DNA from: Costus lasius
Taxonomy: Eukaryota > Streptophyta > Magnoliopsida > Zingiberales > Costaceae
Reading direction: 5' to 3'
Length of the DNA: 64,000 nucleotides
Assembly: GCA_027563935.2 (NCBI GenBank)
Contig: CM050454.1
Location: 1,286,501-1,350,500 of the forward strand
Below, piece after piece: positions 1-11,200 of the stretch. Each line of letters starts with the position of its first letter. Position 1 is the stretch's first letter. The notes under the pieces were generated by a model that worked only from the letters and a program-made list of their open reading frames with translations, did no database searches and had not been told where the DNA came from. The position numbers were made by a program, and so were the translations under genes.

Positions 1-1239
1 GTTAAGGAAATATTACACAGGGTCTAGTGATCCTATTGATTCAAGATTTTGTTTAGGAAATATTGCACTATGAGTATGTCATGATGTTCCATGTGCAAAG
101 GAGTAACCGAAGTATGTCATACTCACTTTAGCTCGTGATCTCCCTTAAGACATTTCCCATTTTATTATTATTGGGAAATTCTTTTATGAATTATAACTTT
201 TGAGGTTCAGCATGCCAAGTATTTAGAGGACTGATCACAATTTGTTTGTGAATCCAAGAATATAATTATTTTATATTATCTAAAAAACTGATCTCCGATT
301 AATATCATAGTATACTGTTTTCACATGCCAATTTATGATTCAATCTAAGCTATGGAATCCAGTTCCTCAAAAAGGTTTCCAAAAGGTAAAATAGAGGCAT
401 TTCTAAGAAGGAAGTTTATTTTTTTGAAGACTTGCCTCATTTTTCACCCAACTTCCAATTCTAATTTCTATGCTTGATCTAATCATGTTGAAGTCGTTCT
501 TTTAGGCCTAAAACTGTCATTTCAAACATTTTTCTCATATTGAATAAAGTTTAAACTGATATGACTGATCAAATTCTTTTGAAAATTTCTCGTGGATGTA
601 CTTAATTCCTTTTCTACAAGTTGCATGAGTGCAGCTTCGTCTTCCATGTTCACCAGTATCATTAAACATTCTCATTTTGATGCTCCTCTGGCTTGTATAT
701 TTTGATTTTTTTTTTTACTAAAGTATAAGTTATACCACTATCTTGCATGTCTGGTATAAATGTATCTAGTTCTTGTTTCAATATAGTTTCCCAGATTATT
801 ATTTAAATATACATATATTCAAGTACTGGTTAGCGCAGTCTAAGTACTTGTATATTTGATGTGCCTGATGGGGGCTGGGTAGGAAGCTGGTGTTTAGAGT
901 CCTCGTAAGCATAGCAAAATTGTTATATTTATCTCTTCAACAAGTTTAGTAATAAGCACAACGACCCTATTGGGAGAAAATAACCTATAATTAGGTTTAT
1001 GGAAAATTTCCAAACGAAACAATTTCAACGAAAATTTTCAACATCTGGTTGGAAATAACTGAAGACAACAAATTTCCATGGCATTTGACTTAATTTCTGT
1101 ACTTGATAGTAGACATTTTGTGCGGAATATTTTTCAGCCGCACGTGAAATATCGTATATGATTATGCTATCTCGATTTTTTTCTTTTGGACAAATACATG
1201 CGTCTCTCAAACTCATGGTTTCATTCTTTTGTCTTCCAG
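1..1239 (+). other. Intronic DNA upstream of the last BRK1 exon
   Basis: AT-rich sequence without a supportable exon. It ends in a pyrimidine-rich tract and an AG acceptor (1238-1239) directly before the BRK1 exon, so at least its right part is an intron of that gene. The N-terminal BRK1 exon(s) are not recognisable here and probably lie left of the window. Short ORFs on either strand show no family resemblance. Confidence 0.6.
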
Positions 1240-1361
1240 AGGCTACAACAAAGAGCAAACTTGCTGCTCTGAATGAGAAGCTTGATATCTTAGAGCGCAG
1301 GTTGGAAGTGCTGGAGGTCCATGTCAGCAGTGCAACAACAAATCCTTCTCTTTTCAATTAA
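1240..1361 (+). CDS. BRK1: BRICK1 (SCAR/WAVE complex subunit), last exon, partial gene
   Basis: This is the C-terminal exon of the small SCAR/WAVE complex subunit BRICK1, which helps activate ARP2/3-driven actin nucleation and shapes epidermal cell lobes in plants. The exon begins after an AG acceptor at 1238-1239 in phase 1 (the G of a GAG codon would come from the previous exon). It encodes (E)ATTKSKLAALNEKLDILE followed by RRLEVLEVHVSSATTNPSLFN and a TAA stop. This matches the conserved C-terminal coiled coil of plant BRK1 nearly residue for residue, with heptad-spaced leucines in KLAALNEKLDILERRLEVLE. Plant BRK1 is about 85 aa, so roughly the last 40 residues are present. Upstream exon(s) are outside the window. 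No sign of decay is seen. Identification is from recall of the family, without a search. Confidence 0.9.
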
Positions 1362-1784
1362 AACTGTACAAACCCTGGGATGACTTAACTGCAACTGGAT
1401 CGTTAGCCTCTTGAATAGCATGTATTATTACATTTGGGTACGTCATTTTTCAATTGGTTGTGGATCTTGTAGAGAGGTTGGCTTGGCGACGGAAAATTTT
1501 CAAGCTCGGTAATTTTGATTTGTGAGTTCGAATCAGAAGAACTTTTAGGTCCTTTGTTGAAAAATAACTTTATGAAAAAATATTGTCCAAGCTCAGTTGG
1601 ATCTCAGAGTAAATTACAGTTAATGGTATTTAAACTTTGCAGTCAGTGCTGAACAAAATCAAACTACCAAAGAACAAAATCCTAGAAATGAAATAACAAA
1701 ACTAACCTGGTAGAATCATCCGGCCAAGGTCAAAACCCTGATCACTAACCCTAGCTGCTCGATCCAAAATCAAGCGCAATTTAT
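1362..1784. other. Intergenic region between convergent BRK1 and phytocyanin 3' ends
   Basis: Holds the presumed 3' UTRs of BRK1 (+) and of the phytocyanin-like gene (-), which converge here. No further gene, RNA gene or clear repeat is visible. Confidence 0.5.
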
Positions 1785-2444
1785 CTAAACTACTGACAAG
1801 ATCGCCAACATGGCCAACATCACGACCAGTCTGGCGGCTTTAACATCCAGAGAAATTGATTTCGGTCCACCGGAACTCGCCGGAGTCGTGGAATCCACCG
1901 TGGGTGCCAGCTCGGAAGACGAGCTCGCCGGAGATGGGGAAAATGCCGCACTCGAGGAGTTTCCGGAGGGGTGCGGACTAAGCACCTTGACGATCATCCT
2001 CTGCCCCCTGGCGCAGTGGCCATTGGCTCTGCTGATGAAGAAGAAGAGGCCGGGGCGGTGCAGCTGGATCCTCGTGCCGCCGTCGTCGGCATAGAAGAGC
2101 GGGTGTAACCCAACGCAGCTCTGGTAGTCCGCCTCGTTCACCACCAAAACGGAGTCCCTCGAGTACCTGAAATCTACATATCGGGCAGCAATACCGGAAC
2201 GTGGTTATTCCGAATTCCAAATCGTGCAAGGGCGGGCGACGAGTAACTTACAAAGGACGTCGCCGACTTAGAAGCGATTGCGGGCGGCCCAGTTGTTGTA
2301 GAGCTCCGGCTCCGCGTCGGGCGGGATGGCCCACATCCCGTCTTTCCCGCCGACGACGAACTCGAAGGCGTTGGAGGGGAGGAGACTGGCGAAGCAGACG
2401 AGAGCGAGGAGACAGCAAGAGGTGTCGGAGAGGAAGGCTTCCAT
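1785..2444 (-). pseudogene. Early nodulin-like (phytocyanin) protein with in-frame stop
   Basis: Two exons on the minus strand, 2444-2252 and 2173-1785, separated by a 78 bp GT-AG intron (2251-2174). Exon 1 encodes a signal peptide (MEAFLSDTSCCLLALVCFAS) and the start of a plastocyanin-like domain (FEFVVGGKDGMWAIPP, YNNWAARNRF). Exon 2 continues it (FRYSRDSVLVVNEADYQSC, then IQLHRPGLFFFISRANGHC), followed by a Ser/Pro-rich linker and a hydrophobic tail typical of a GPI-anchor signal. The two cysteines of the domain disulphide are present, and the copper histidines are absent as in most early nodulin-like proteins. The spliced frame is 194 codons, a normal length. Codon 59 (2270-2268) is TAA where the family has Gln or Lys, so translation would stop inside the domain; CAA to TAA is one transition. 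The rest of the frame is open, so the loss is recent or a sequencing error. Confidence 0.82.
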
Positions 2445-4212
2445 TGCTATGTGCACACTAATTTGCTTTGGGATGAGTGGAGAACGGAGATGGGCGAACC
2501 TATGATAAGTTATATATATACGTAGATGTGGGCAACCAGGTTTCCGCATCTGGAATATAAATTTCATATCCTTCTAGTCACTCGAGCCGGTTTAAGGTTG
2601 ACATGTGTTAAGCTAAGATCAAGTCAATTTTGAACCCATTGAATGTTCCGATTACATCATGAATGGTTCAAATTGACCATCTAATGAGTAATCGACATTA
2701 TTTCGGGGCATACTCAGCACAGAGTTAATTTGGGATGTATTAATTAGGATAATGATAGGCACAGCAATTTACTTTTTTAGTAGCGTTTTACTAAAATTTC
2801 GTATATATGAAGATAATAATTTAAGAAAACTCTATAAAAGTTAATCTAGTTATTAAATAGGTGCATTTTTCTTACTACACAAAATTGAAAGAAAATAAAC
2901 TAATTTAGGCATCTATTTCAGGCAAAAGCTTATGGCCTAGGTATAGCAAATGCACTCAAGCGCATAGAGTATTTGACTAGACTTAACCCATTTATAGCAA
3001 GTTTAATGACCTAATTACTAAATAGGATGAGATTAAGTTGGGTTTAGTAGGTGTGAAAGTTTTTGTATTTATTACTTCAATACCTAATTAAAAAATTAAA
3101 TAAAAAATATATTTAAGTTAATTACATAAAATAATTATTATAAATATATATTTAATATATAAAACTATATTTTAAATTAACATATTTTTTATTTAATTAA
3201 ATACTATATTTGAATACTGAGCTATACCAACTCTCTAGATTGGATTTTAACACCAAGTTTTTTTATAATCCGATCAAATGTAGTTGGTAAAAAATTAAGT
3301 ATATGTTGTCATTCTATAAATAAGTAGAGCCCTAACAAATTTGACCTATTACCTTCTACTCAAAAACTTAATTATAAGCAAAATCAGGTAGGAAACCGAT
3401 GGCGACGGGTCAAATACCCAAACCCTGCCTCCCAAAGTCCACCTAATTCTCCTACTATGAATTTTGATATGAATCGATTATTCACAAATTCGATCTCGAA
3501 ATTGGACACCAAAATCCGATGAACGCCAAATTTATTCCATGTAGGAAGTAGATTAGTCAATCACGATAAATCGATTATTCACAAATTCGATCTCGAAATC
3601 CGGCACCAAACCCCGATAGATTTCAAATTTACTTCGTATGGGAAGTAGATTAGTTACTACTTATCTGGAGTGCCCTAATCCGCTACTCGTAGGTCGGCTG
3701 TCTCTCCACAGCAGAGATCGTCTACGCGCACAGAAGCTTCCTGCAAACCCACCGCCGGGAACAATCAACTGCGAAAACCTCAAAGGGATCGGCATTAACC
3801 GCTCGATCACTCACCGGCGCCATCCAACGGAATGTGTTGCCGTCGATGCGCTGGCGATCAGCGATTAGCGATAGAAGTTTCCGGCCAAAATGCGACCCAG
3901 CCAACTTACCTACGAAGATCGAACTCCCCCCACCCTGTGCGATCTGAGACCGCCTCCGGACATAAGCGGCGGCGCGTATGAGAAGACGGCCCCTGATCGG
4001 GCGGAATCGGGAGGCAAAATCTAGGGCAGAGGACGCCATCTATTCGCTGATCTAGATGCCTTTTGGTGCGGTTTGCTCCTGTGCTTCAGCGGGAAAACGA
4101 GAATAAAGACGCTCTTCCAAGAACCGACGCCTTTTAATCTGGAACTAGATGCCTTTTTAATCGGACGGCTATTATAAGATCAGGATGATTGTCTCTTCAT
4201 GTTTTTGCTCTC
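2445..4212. other. Intergenic spacer upstream of NPH3-like copy A
   Basis: Mostly AT-rich DNA (2700-3640), with a pair of near-identical direct repeats around 3470-3515 and 3567-3612 that both contain TCGATTATTCACAAATTCGA. A GC-richer part follows (3690-4060). It is matched in copy B in two pieces (29764-31103 and 48239-48452), interrupted there by Ty3 DNA. No supportable gene is seen. Confidence 0.6.
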
Positions 4213-4220
4213 TATAAATA
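4213..4220 (+). promoter_or_regulatory. TATA box of NPH3-like copy A
   Basis: TATAAATA 77 bp upstream of the ATG at 4297, followed by a CT-rich leader (about 4258-4290), which is common in plant 5' UTRs. In copy B the corresponding place reads TATATCAATA, a poorer match, next to a MITE insertion. Confidence 0.55.
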
Positions 4221-4296
4221 CCGCGAACCTCTGCAGCGTTTGAATTTGAACTGTAATCTCTCTACCTCTCCCTCTCCTTCTCTCTCTTTACACACC

Positions 4297-6018
4297 ATGC
4301 AAGGAGTGGGCGTCTGCAATCTCAAGGTTCACGTCAATGGGCAGCATACCTTCCTTGTCCACGAGGTAATCGACCATTTCAAAAGTTTTCTTCTTTGCAT
4401 CTTCCATGGCGGATAATCGTGATGAACGGTCCATTTCGACAAACACAGAGCACGCTCTGCGCTTTCTCCGGAAAGATGAAGGCGATGGTGAGCCAAGAAC
4501 GGAAGAGAAAGGGGCCTTCTTGCCAGCCAAATCACTCGACCCTCAAGATCACGGACTTCCCTGGCGGCCCAGCCGGGTTCGAGCTGGCGTCGAGGTTCTG
4601 CTACAGCGGCGGCCGCGTCACAGTCACCCCGGCCAACGTCTGCGTCCTCCACTCCTCCGCCGTCGTCCTCGAGATGAACGACAGCGTCTGCCCCCGTAAC
4701 CTCCTCTCGCAGACAGAGACGTTCATGGACGGCCTCTTCTACTGGACCTGGGGCGACATCTTGGCAGCACTGAAAGGCTGCGACGCGGCATCGCTTCCCG
4801 CCGCCGATGCTTCCGGCCTCCTTTACAAGCTCGTCTCCGCTCTCCTCGCCAAGATCTCGCCCGGCTCGGACGAGCCCGCGCTCTCACCACCACCCCCCCC
4901 CCCCCCCCCCCCCCCTCGTCGCCCTGCTTCGGCAGGGAGTGGTGGTTCGACGACCTAACCTTTTTGCCCCCCGCCATCATCGGGAGGATGGTTAGGGTTC
5001 TTGGGGCGTACGGCAGCGACAACAAGGACCCCGTCCTGACTAGGTTTCTCCTGCACTACCTGACGGTCGCAGGCCACGCGCGCTCAGGGACGCACGGCAA
5101 GGGGACGGAGTTGGGCGACCTTGCAGACACCGGGGTGCATGGAGTGATCGCGAGGGACGGCGCGGCCTTCTCGTGCAGAGGGCTGTTCCGGGTGCTGAGG
5201 GTGGTCTCCGGGGCGGGGATCGGCAGGGAGTGCAGGCAGAAGCTGGAGAAGTTGATCGGGCTAGCGCTGGACCAGGCGGCGCTGGACGACCTCTTGGTCT
5301 CGGCCGGCCATTACGGCGCCGGAGGGGTGTATGATGTGAAGTCTGGTTGTGAGATTAGTGGGCATCTTCGTCGGCAGCGAGGAGGGCAATGTCGGTATCG
5401 ATTCATTACAGAGGATGAGGAGACTGGGGAGGCTGATCGACAGCTACTTGGGAGAGATCTCCCCTGACCAAGGCTTGACTGTGGCCAAGTTTCTCGGAGT
5501 TGCAGAGAGCCTCCCCGACGCTGCAAGGGACTGCTTCGACGGCGTCTATAGAGCTCTGGAGATCTTTATTGAGGTTTGTTCCGGATTTAAACTATTTATA
5601 TTTGAATCAATCATAGAGAAAGTGCACAAATTTAATTTGCAAACAGTCACACCCAACGCTCCCTGCTGAGGAGAGGACAAGAATCTGTGGATGCCTCAAC
5701 TACGGGAAGCTCAGCCTGGAGGCCTGCAAAGACCTGGCAAGGAACAGGAGGATCCCCCCAGGGGTCGCCATGCGAGCTCTGGCATCGCAGCAATCCAAGC
5801 ATCAAATAGGGACGAGGATCGCCATGAAGACCCAACCCGAGAAGAGCACTGCCAAATCACATGAGGAGGAGGAGCTGAAGCTGAGCCTGAGGAGGATGCA
5901 GAGCAGGGTGGTGGAGCTGGAGAAGGTGTGCAGGGACATGAAGGGACAGATGCCAAGGATGGTGGCCAGCAGCAAGTCCTACAGTATCGATGCTAGGGGA
6001 ATGCCAACGCTGTGCTAA
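4297..6018 (+). pseudogene. NPH3-family BTB/POZ protein, copy A, two frameshifts
   Basis: Same gene as the intact copy at 52067-53761. Exons: 4297-4365 (MQGVGVCNLKVHVNGQHTFL..., donor GTAATC), 4449-5573 and 5647-6018 (from [10 protein letters not shown] to the stop). Exon 2 gives the BTB remainder (STLCAFSGKMKAM, then FPGGPAGFELASRFCYSGGR) and the NPH3 domain. Two frame breaks are seen against copy B: a run of 23 C (4893-4915, six C in copy B) that leads to a stop at 4956-4958, and one extra G near 5341. Between them the correct protein continues in another frame (4964-5342), and after the second the first frame resumes. Exon 2 is longer than in copy B by a multiple of three (33 bp), so each break offsets the other but the section between is lost. 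A long C run is also a classic assembly-error site, so decay is likely but not proven. TATA box and splice sites look good. Confidence 0.85.
4893..4915. repeat. Poly-C tract inside NPH3-like copy A
   Basis: Twenty-three consecutive C within exon 2 where copy B has six. It encodes a run of proline and then shifts the frame. Replication slippage or a consensus error are both plausible. Confidence 0.9.
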
Positions 6019-7475
6019 CTCTGCTCCTCCCCTGTCCTCGGCCTGTGCAGGGTTTTGTTTTGGCTTGATGTTTCTGATCAGTAGCTATAGTAGTTCATTG
6101 TTCTTGCCTGCACATTTGCAGTTGTTTGAATGATTTTCCACTCATTGTGAGTGTTACTTGCCTCATCAGACATCGTATGATTTTTTCTTTTCTAAAAAAA
6201 AAATCTCTTTGCGACAAGTGCATTAAGCCATCAGCTAAGCGAACTTCGGCATTTGCTTCCTCTTTAAATTGTGGTTTCTCAAGTGAAGTTAGTTTCAGAG
6301 TATCCAAATAGTAAAAACAACTAGATCTTAAAGTAATATATTTCATTAGCATATATCACAACCAACACCACATTCGTAATGAAAACTATCACTAAGGTAT
6401 TGATAAAGCAAGAAGATATCAACGTAGATTGCTGAAAATTGGTAGTTTAATGTTTCATTTTCGGATACAAAATTAAATTGTGTATCAGATTAAGAAATCA
6501 CAAAGAAGATAAAGCACCACATTTACTAGGTTATGGAAATTGACTGAGAGGGGATTCATCTGACAAATTTTGGATGTTTGTTTGCAATATGTCCTTTCCC
6601 CTCTCTGTTTTGCTTGTGAATATAATCGCATAAGCAAAGCAAGATACGGATCCCAGATTCCTCTTCAGCTGGCTGCAAAGATTCAAAATTCTTGTTTGAA
6701 CGGAAGTGAAAAATTCATGAACTGTTAAAATTTGCGGCAGCGTGTCACAGTGTGTTGTAACTTTTACACAACACGGTGAACTGGACTATGATCAAATGAC
6801 CTGGAACCAGAGTCATTGGTGTCTCCACCTGCGTTCATTCTAAAACATGCCTACACATAAGCAGGGAAACAAACAATTGCAGAGCAATAATTGAGACATT
6901 ACATCATGTGGAACTGTTCTAGCGAATTAGATTGTATAATTTCTAGAAATATGGTCGATGATTCAAAGAATAGATAAAATGATACATAAAATAGTATTTG
7001 TAAGAATAAGTACACAACTAAGTTATCAAGATACTCTGAAGCTAATCAAATCAAAGTGATCTCGTGTGAGATTTATCCTGCTGTCATAATTGGAAAAAAA
7101 GAAAAGATTTCCAACTATCACTTGGGTTAGGTTATTTGGAACACATTGGCTTTATTAAACCACAAGTAGGTTGATTGTCGAGACAATAACCATTCTTAAC
7201 TTAATGGAAATGCAAGTACTGCTGCAGTACTCGAGTACGAGTGCAGAAAATTAAGAAAACAACATTCTTCAACAGCAGACATTATTTACTTGAAAGTTTC
7301 TCTCACAATTTCATGTAAAACCTCACTCTATAATATGTAAATAACCGTCAGTTTCTTACTTCAAGTACATTACAGAATCTTGTATTTGTGTCGGAAATAT
7401 AATACAACTCACAGTGAAAAATTTAACATATTGTATTCATCTTTACAAAAGCTAAGAGAGTAGTACCCTGCCACA
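6019..7475. other. Spacer between convergent NPH3-like and HCF136 copy A
   Basis: AT-rich DNA holding the 3' UTRs of the two convergent genes. It aligns through most of its length with 53762-55205 of copy B, with small indels. No additional gene or structured RNA is recognised. Confidence 0.6.
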
Positions 7476-8108
7476 TCAGCCAAGATACTTCAGCAAGACT
7501 CCATCATTTCCCAGTACAAAACCTTTGTCATCATCGATAAAACTGCACGAAATAATGCTTATCAGGAGTTCAGATGAGCAGGTTAGATTCTAAATCACTA
7601 GGCTCATAATCCATGGAAATGAAGATTATCTCTATCTGCCTGATATGAGGATCGCGTTGGTCATCTACAACAACATCCGACCGGTAAACATAAATTGCAA
7701 CATAATCTTAAGCTAGAAGCATAGATACGGTTGCTAAAAGAAATGCATAGAAAGAGGAGAAATAGAATAGAAAATTACTTCACTGAGTACAAATTTGCCG
7801 CAATATTATCTGCAGCTTTATCATGGGTCCAAGTCTTTCCTCCATTTGTGGTTCGCAAAAGAATGCCACTTCCCCCGGCAGCCCAGGCTTCTTCCTGGTG
7901 AAGGTTATTGAAGTTGCTGTTATATCCACTTTAGATAATAGTTTTAAGCACAAAGATTGTATACTACAATGGACATTATCGTACTGTCCTACAAATTTTG
8001 CAATCAAGTGTCTCAAACTATATTCAACTACTTATAAATAAATATATGTTCACAATCCGCTGCATCATTGCCTACAACGTAATCTGGCTCTCGGCCTTTC
8101 ATTCACAG

Positions 8109-8241
8109 AGTTGAAACAAAGAACCCAAAAACTTAATCATTCCATTAGGGTAACACCCTTTTACATATGAGTTATAGGGTTAACGGGTAAAGAAGGTTTA
8201 AATCCTACAACCATTAACCTAATATCAATAAGGCACTAACA
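8109..8241 (-). repeat. 3' LTR of the copia element
   Basis: 133 bp. On the element's strand it begins TGTTAGTGCC and ends GTTTCAACT, followed by the target duplication. Confidence 0.9.
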
Positions 8242-8254
8242 CTCCCCCTCAAGC
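8242..8254 (-). other. Polypurine tract of the copia element
   Basis: On the minus strand it reads TTGAGGGGGAG immediately before the 3' LTR, the position where plus-strand DNA synthesis is primed. Confidence 0.75.
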
Positions 8255-11200
8255 TGGAGAGAAGATATTGATTAGACACAGCTTGTTACACAAATTCTTA
8301 ATTCTGGTTGATCCCAAAGCCTTGGTGAAAATATCGGCAATCTGGTCCTCGGATTTCAGATATGGAGTAGTGACGAGTTTGTTATTGATAGCTTCCTTGA
8401 TGAAATGACAATCCACTTCTATGTGCTTAGTTCGTTCATGGAAAACTGGATTGTTGGCAATAAAAATAGCAGCCTGATTATCGCAGAACATGTTCATTGG
8501 GTTAGGACAATTTATCCCACATTCTTGCAAAAAATTTCTTAACCAAAGCATTTCGCAAATAATGTGAGCCATGGCTCTATATTCTGCTTCGCAACTTGAT
8601 CTTGCCACAACACTTTGTTTCTTGCTTCGCCACGTGACCAAGTTACCACCCAGGTACGTGCAGTAACCAGAAACAGATTTCCTATCATCAATATTGCCAG
8701 CATAATCAGCATCAGAATAAGCCTCAATTCGAGTGTGCCCATTTTTACAATACTTCAATCCTTGACCAGGAGCACCTTTAATATACTGAACCACACGAGT
8801 AGCTGCGTCCCAGTGACACTGCTTGGGTTTTTGCATAAACTGGCTAATGATGCCCACAGCATGAGAAATGTCGGGTCTTGTAACAGTGAGATAGTTAAGT
8901 TTTCCTACCAGGCGACGATACTGAGTCGCATCAATGTATTCAGATTCCTCATTATCACTATACTTCTGATTTGGAATTAAGGGGGAATCAACTGGCTTGC
9001 AGTCACTCATACCAATCTCATCCAGAAGATCTAAGACATATTTCCTTTGTGACAGAAACACACAATCACGCTGATATGCGACTTCAATGCCCAAGAAGTA
9101 TTTTGGTGTCCCTAAATTCTTAATCGAAAAATGGGACTGTAAGTGATTCTTAGTTTCCTCAATTCCCTGTCGATCATCACCTGTAAGGAGCATGTCATCG
9201 ACATAAACTGCCAAAATAGTGACACCACTCTTTGAACGACGAATAAAAATAGAGTGATCAGCTTGACTATGACGAAACCCAAATGAGGTCATTATCTGTG
9301 AGAGTTTGTGAAACCATGCTCGTGGACTTTGCTTGAGGCCATAGATTGATTTATGCAATTTGCACACCATCTCCCCCTGAGCAACATAACCAGGAGGTTG
9401 CTCCATAAAGACTTCCTCAGTTAAATCACCATAAAGAAAGACACTGGTGACATCCATTTGATGAAGAGACCACTTACCATTAACAGCAAGGGAAAACAAG
9501 GCGCGGACAGAGTTGAGACGCGCCACAGGAGAGAAGGTATCATGATAATCCAGGCCATGAATTTGAGAGAAGCCCTTAGCAACTAAGCGAGCTTTGTGGC
9601 GAGCAATAGAACCATCAGAGTTAAACTTGACGGCGAAAACCCAGCGGCAGGGTACAACACGAGCACCAGGTGGGAGAGGAACCAGGGTCCAGGTGTGGCG
9701 AGCCTGTAGGACAGTCATCTCAGCATCCATAGCTTGCTTCCAGTGAGGTAACGACATAGCCTGCAAGGGAGATGTAGGCAACGAGACCGAGGACAAGGCA
9801 ACAGAAAAAGCACGAAAAGAAGGTGACAGATGATCGTAAGAAACATAATGAGAAACAGGGTAATGAGAAGCATGACGCTTGCCTTTACGCAGAGCAATAG
9901 GTAGGCTATCGTCAGGAACCGCCGACGAAGAAGGCGCGGCAGGAGGAGGCCGGGGGCGTCGGTGATAAACCTGCAAGGTACCAACAGAAGGATCGGGAGA
10001 AGAGGAAGCAGAAACCGGAGGCGAAGCTGGGAGGATAACAGGAACTGGAAGAAGACCGGAAGAAGAAGAGGACGAAGAAACAGGAGACGTAGCAGAAGAG
10101 AAAAAAGAACGAGACTCATCAAAGGTAACATCGACGCTGGTAAAGAGGCGACCACTGGAGGGATCAAAACAACGATATCCCTTCTGAGTCCGAGAATACC
10201 CAAGAAAGACACAACGGGTAGCACGCGGGCTTAACTTGTCAACACCTGGGCCAAGAGCGTGGACATAACACAAACACCCAAACACCCGAGGAGGGAGAGA
10301 AAAAGGAGTCTGTGCTGGAAATAAAAGAGAGAAGGGGGAACGCCCATTTAAAACCGGAGTAGAAACACGATTAATCAGAAACGAGGCAGTTAGAACCGCA
10401 TCAGCCCAATAAGACCGAGGTACCTTCATGTGAAACAATAAGGTACGGGCCACCTCGAGAAGATGGCGGTTCTTACGCTCAGCAACACCATTTTTGGAAG
10501 AAGTATAACTACAAGTAGTTTGATGTATAATGCCATGGGAACGACAAAAAGACTGAAAAAAAGTGCTAGTGTATTCCAATGCATTATCAGAACGCAAAAT
10601 TTTAACAGGGACACCAAACTGAGTTTTAATTTCAGCACAAAAGTTGCAAAAAACATCAAAAAGTTCAGACCTCTTAGACAAAACATAACACCAACAAACT
10701 CGAGAGAAATCGTCTATAAAAGTAACAAAGTATTTGTGGCCATCACGGCCAGGAACAGGACTCGGACCCCAGATGTCGGAGTGAACAAGATGAAACGGGT
10801 GGAGACTGCGAGATGTGGAAGCGGACGGCAAGGAGGTCCGATGATGTTTACCCAGTTCACAAGCATCACAATGAAAAGACGGCCTTGATGGTAGGGAGAG
10901 AACATGTTGTAGACGCGCAGCAAAAGGATGTCCAAGACGGTAGTGCCAGAGCAGAGGAGAAACGGCAGTGGAAGAAAGAGCCTGAGATACCGCAGATGGA
11001 AGAAGAGTGTAGACACCGCCCCGCCTAGGCCCCCCACCAATCGTCTGTTTCGTTCGGAGGTCCTGAAACAAACAGTGAGAGGGTAAGAATGTGACACTAC
11101 AATTGCAAGTTGTAGTAAAGACACGAACTGAAAAAAGATTTACAGGAAAAGAAGGAATGTATAACACATGGGAAAGAAGAATAGTAGAAGAGAAAAGAAC

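Noticed and set aside
1025..1357. 110-codon minus-strand ORF across the BRK1 exon
   Set aside because: It is antisense to the well-matched BRK1 exon and has no family resemblance.
3722..4039. 105-codon minus-strand ORF (MASSALDFASRFRPIRG...) upstream of NPH3 copy A
   Set aside because: The frame is not kept at the matching place in copy B (48147-48410), where indels break it, and no domain is recognisable.
9715..10224. Leucine-rich 169-codon frame antisense-shifted in the copia body
   Set aside because: Shadow frame of the copia polyprotein on the same strand; low-complexity hydrophobic translation.
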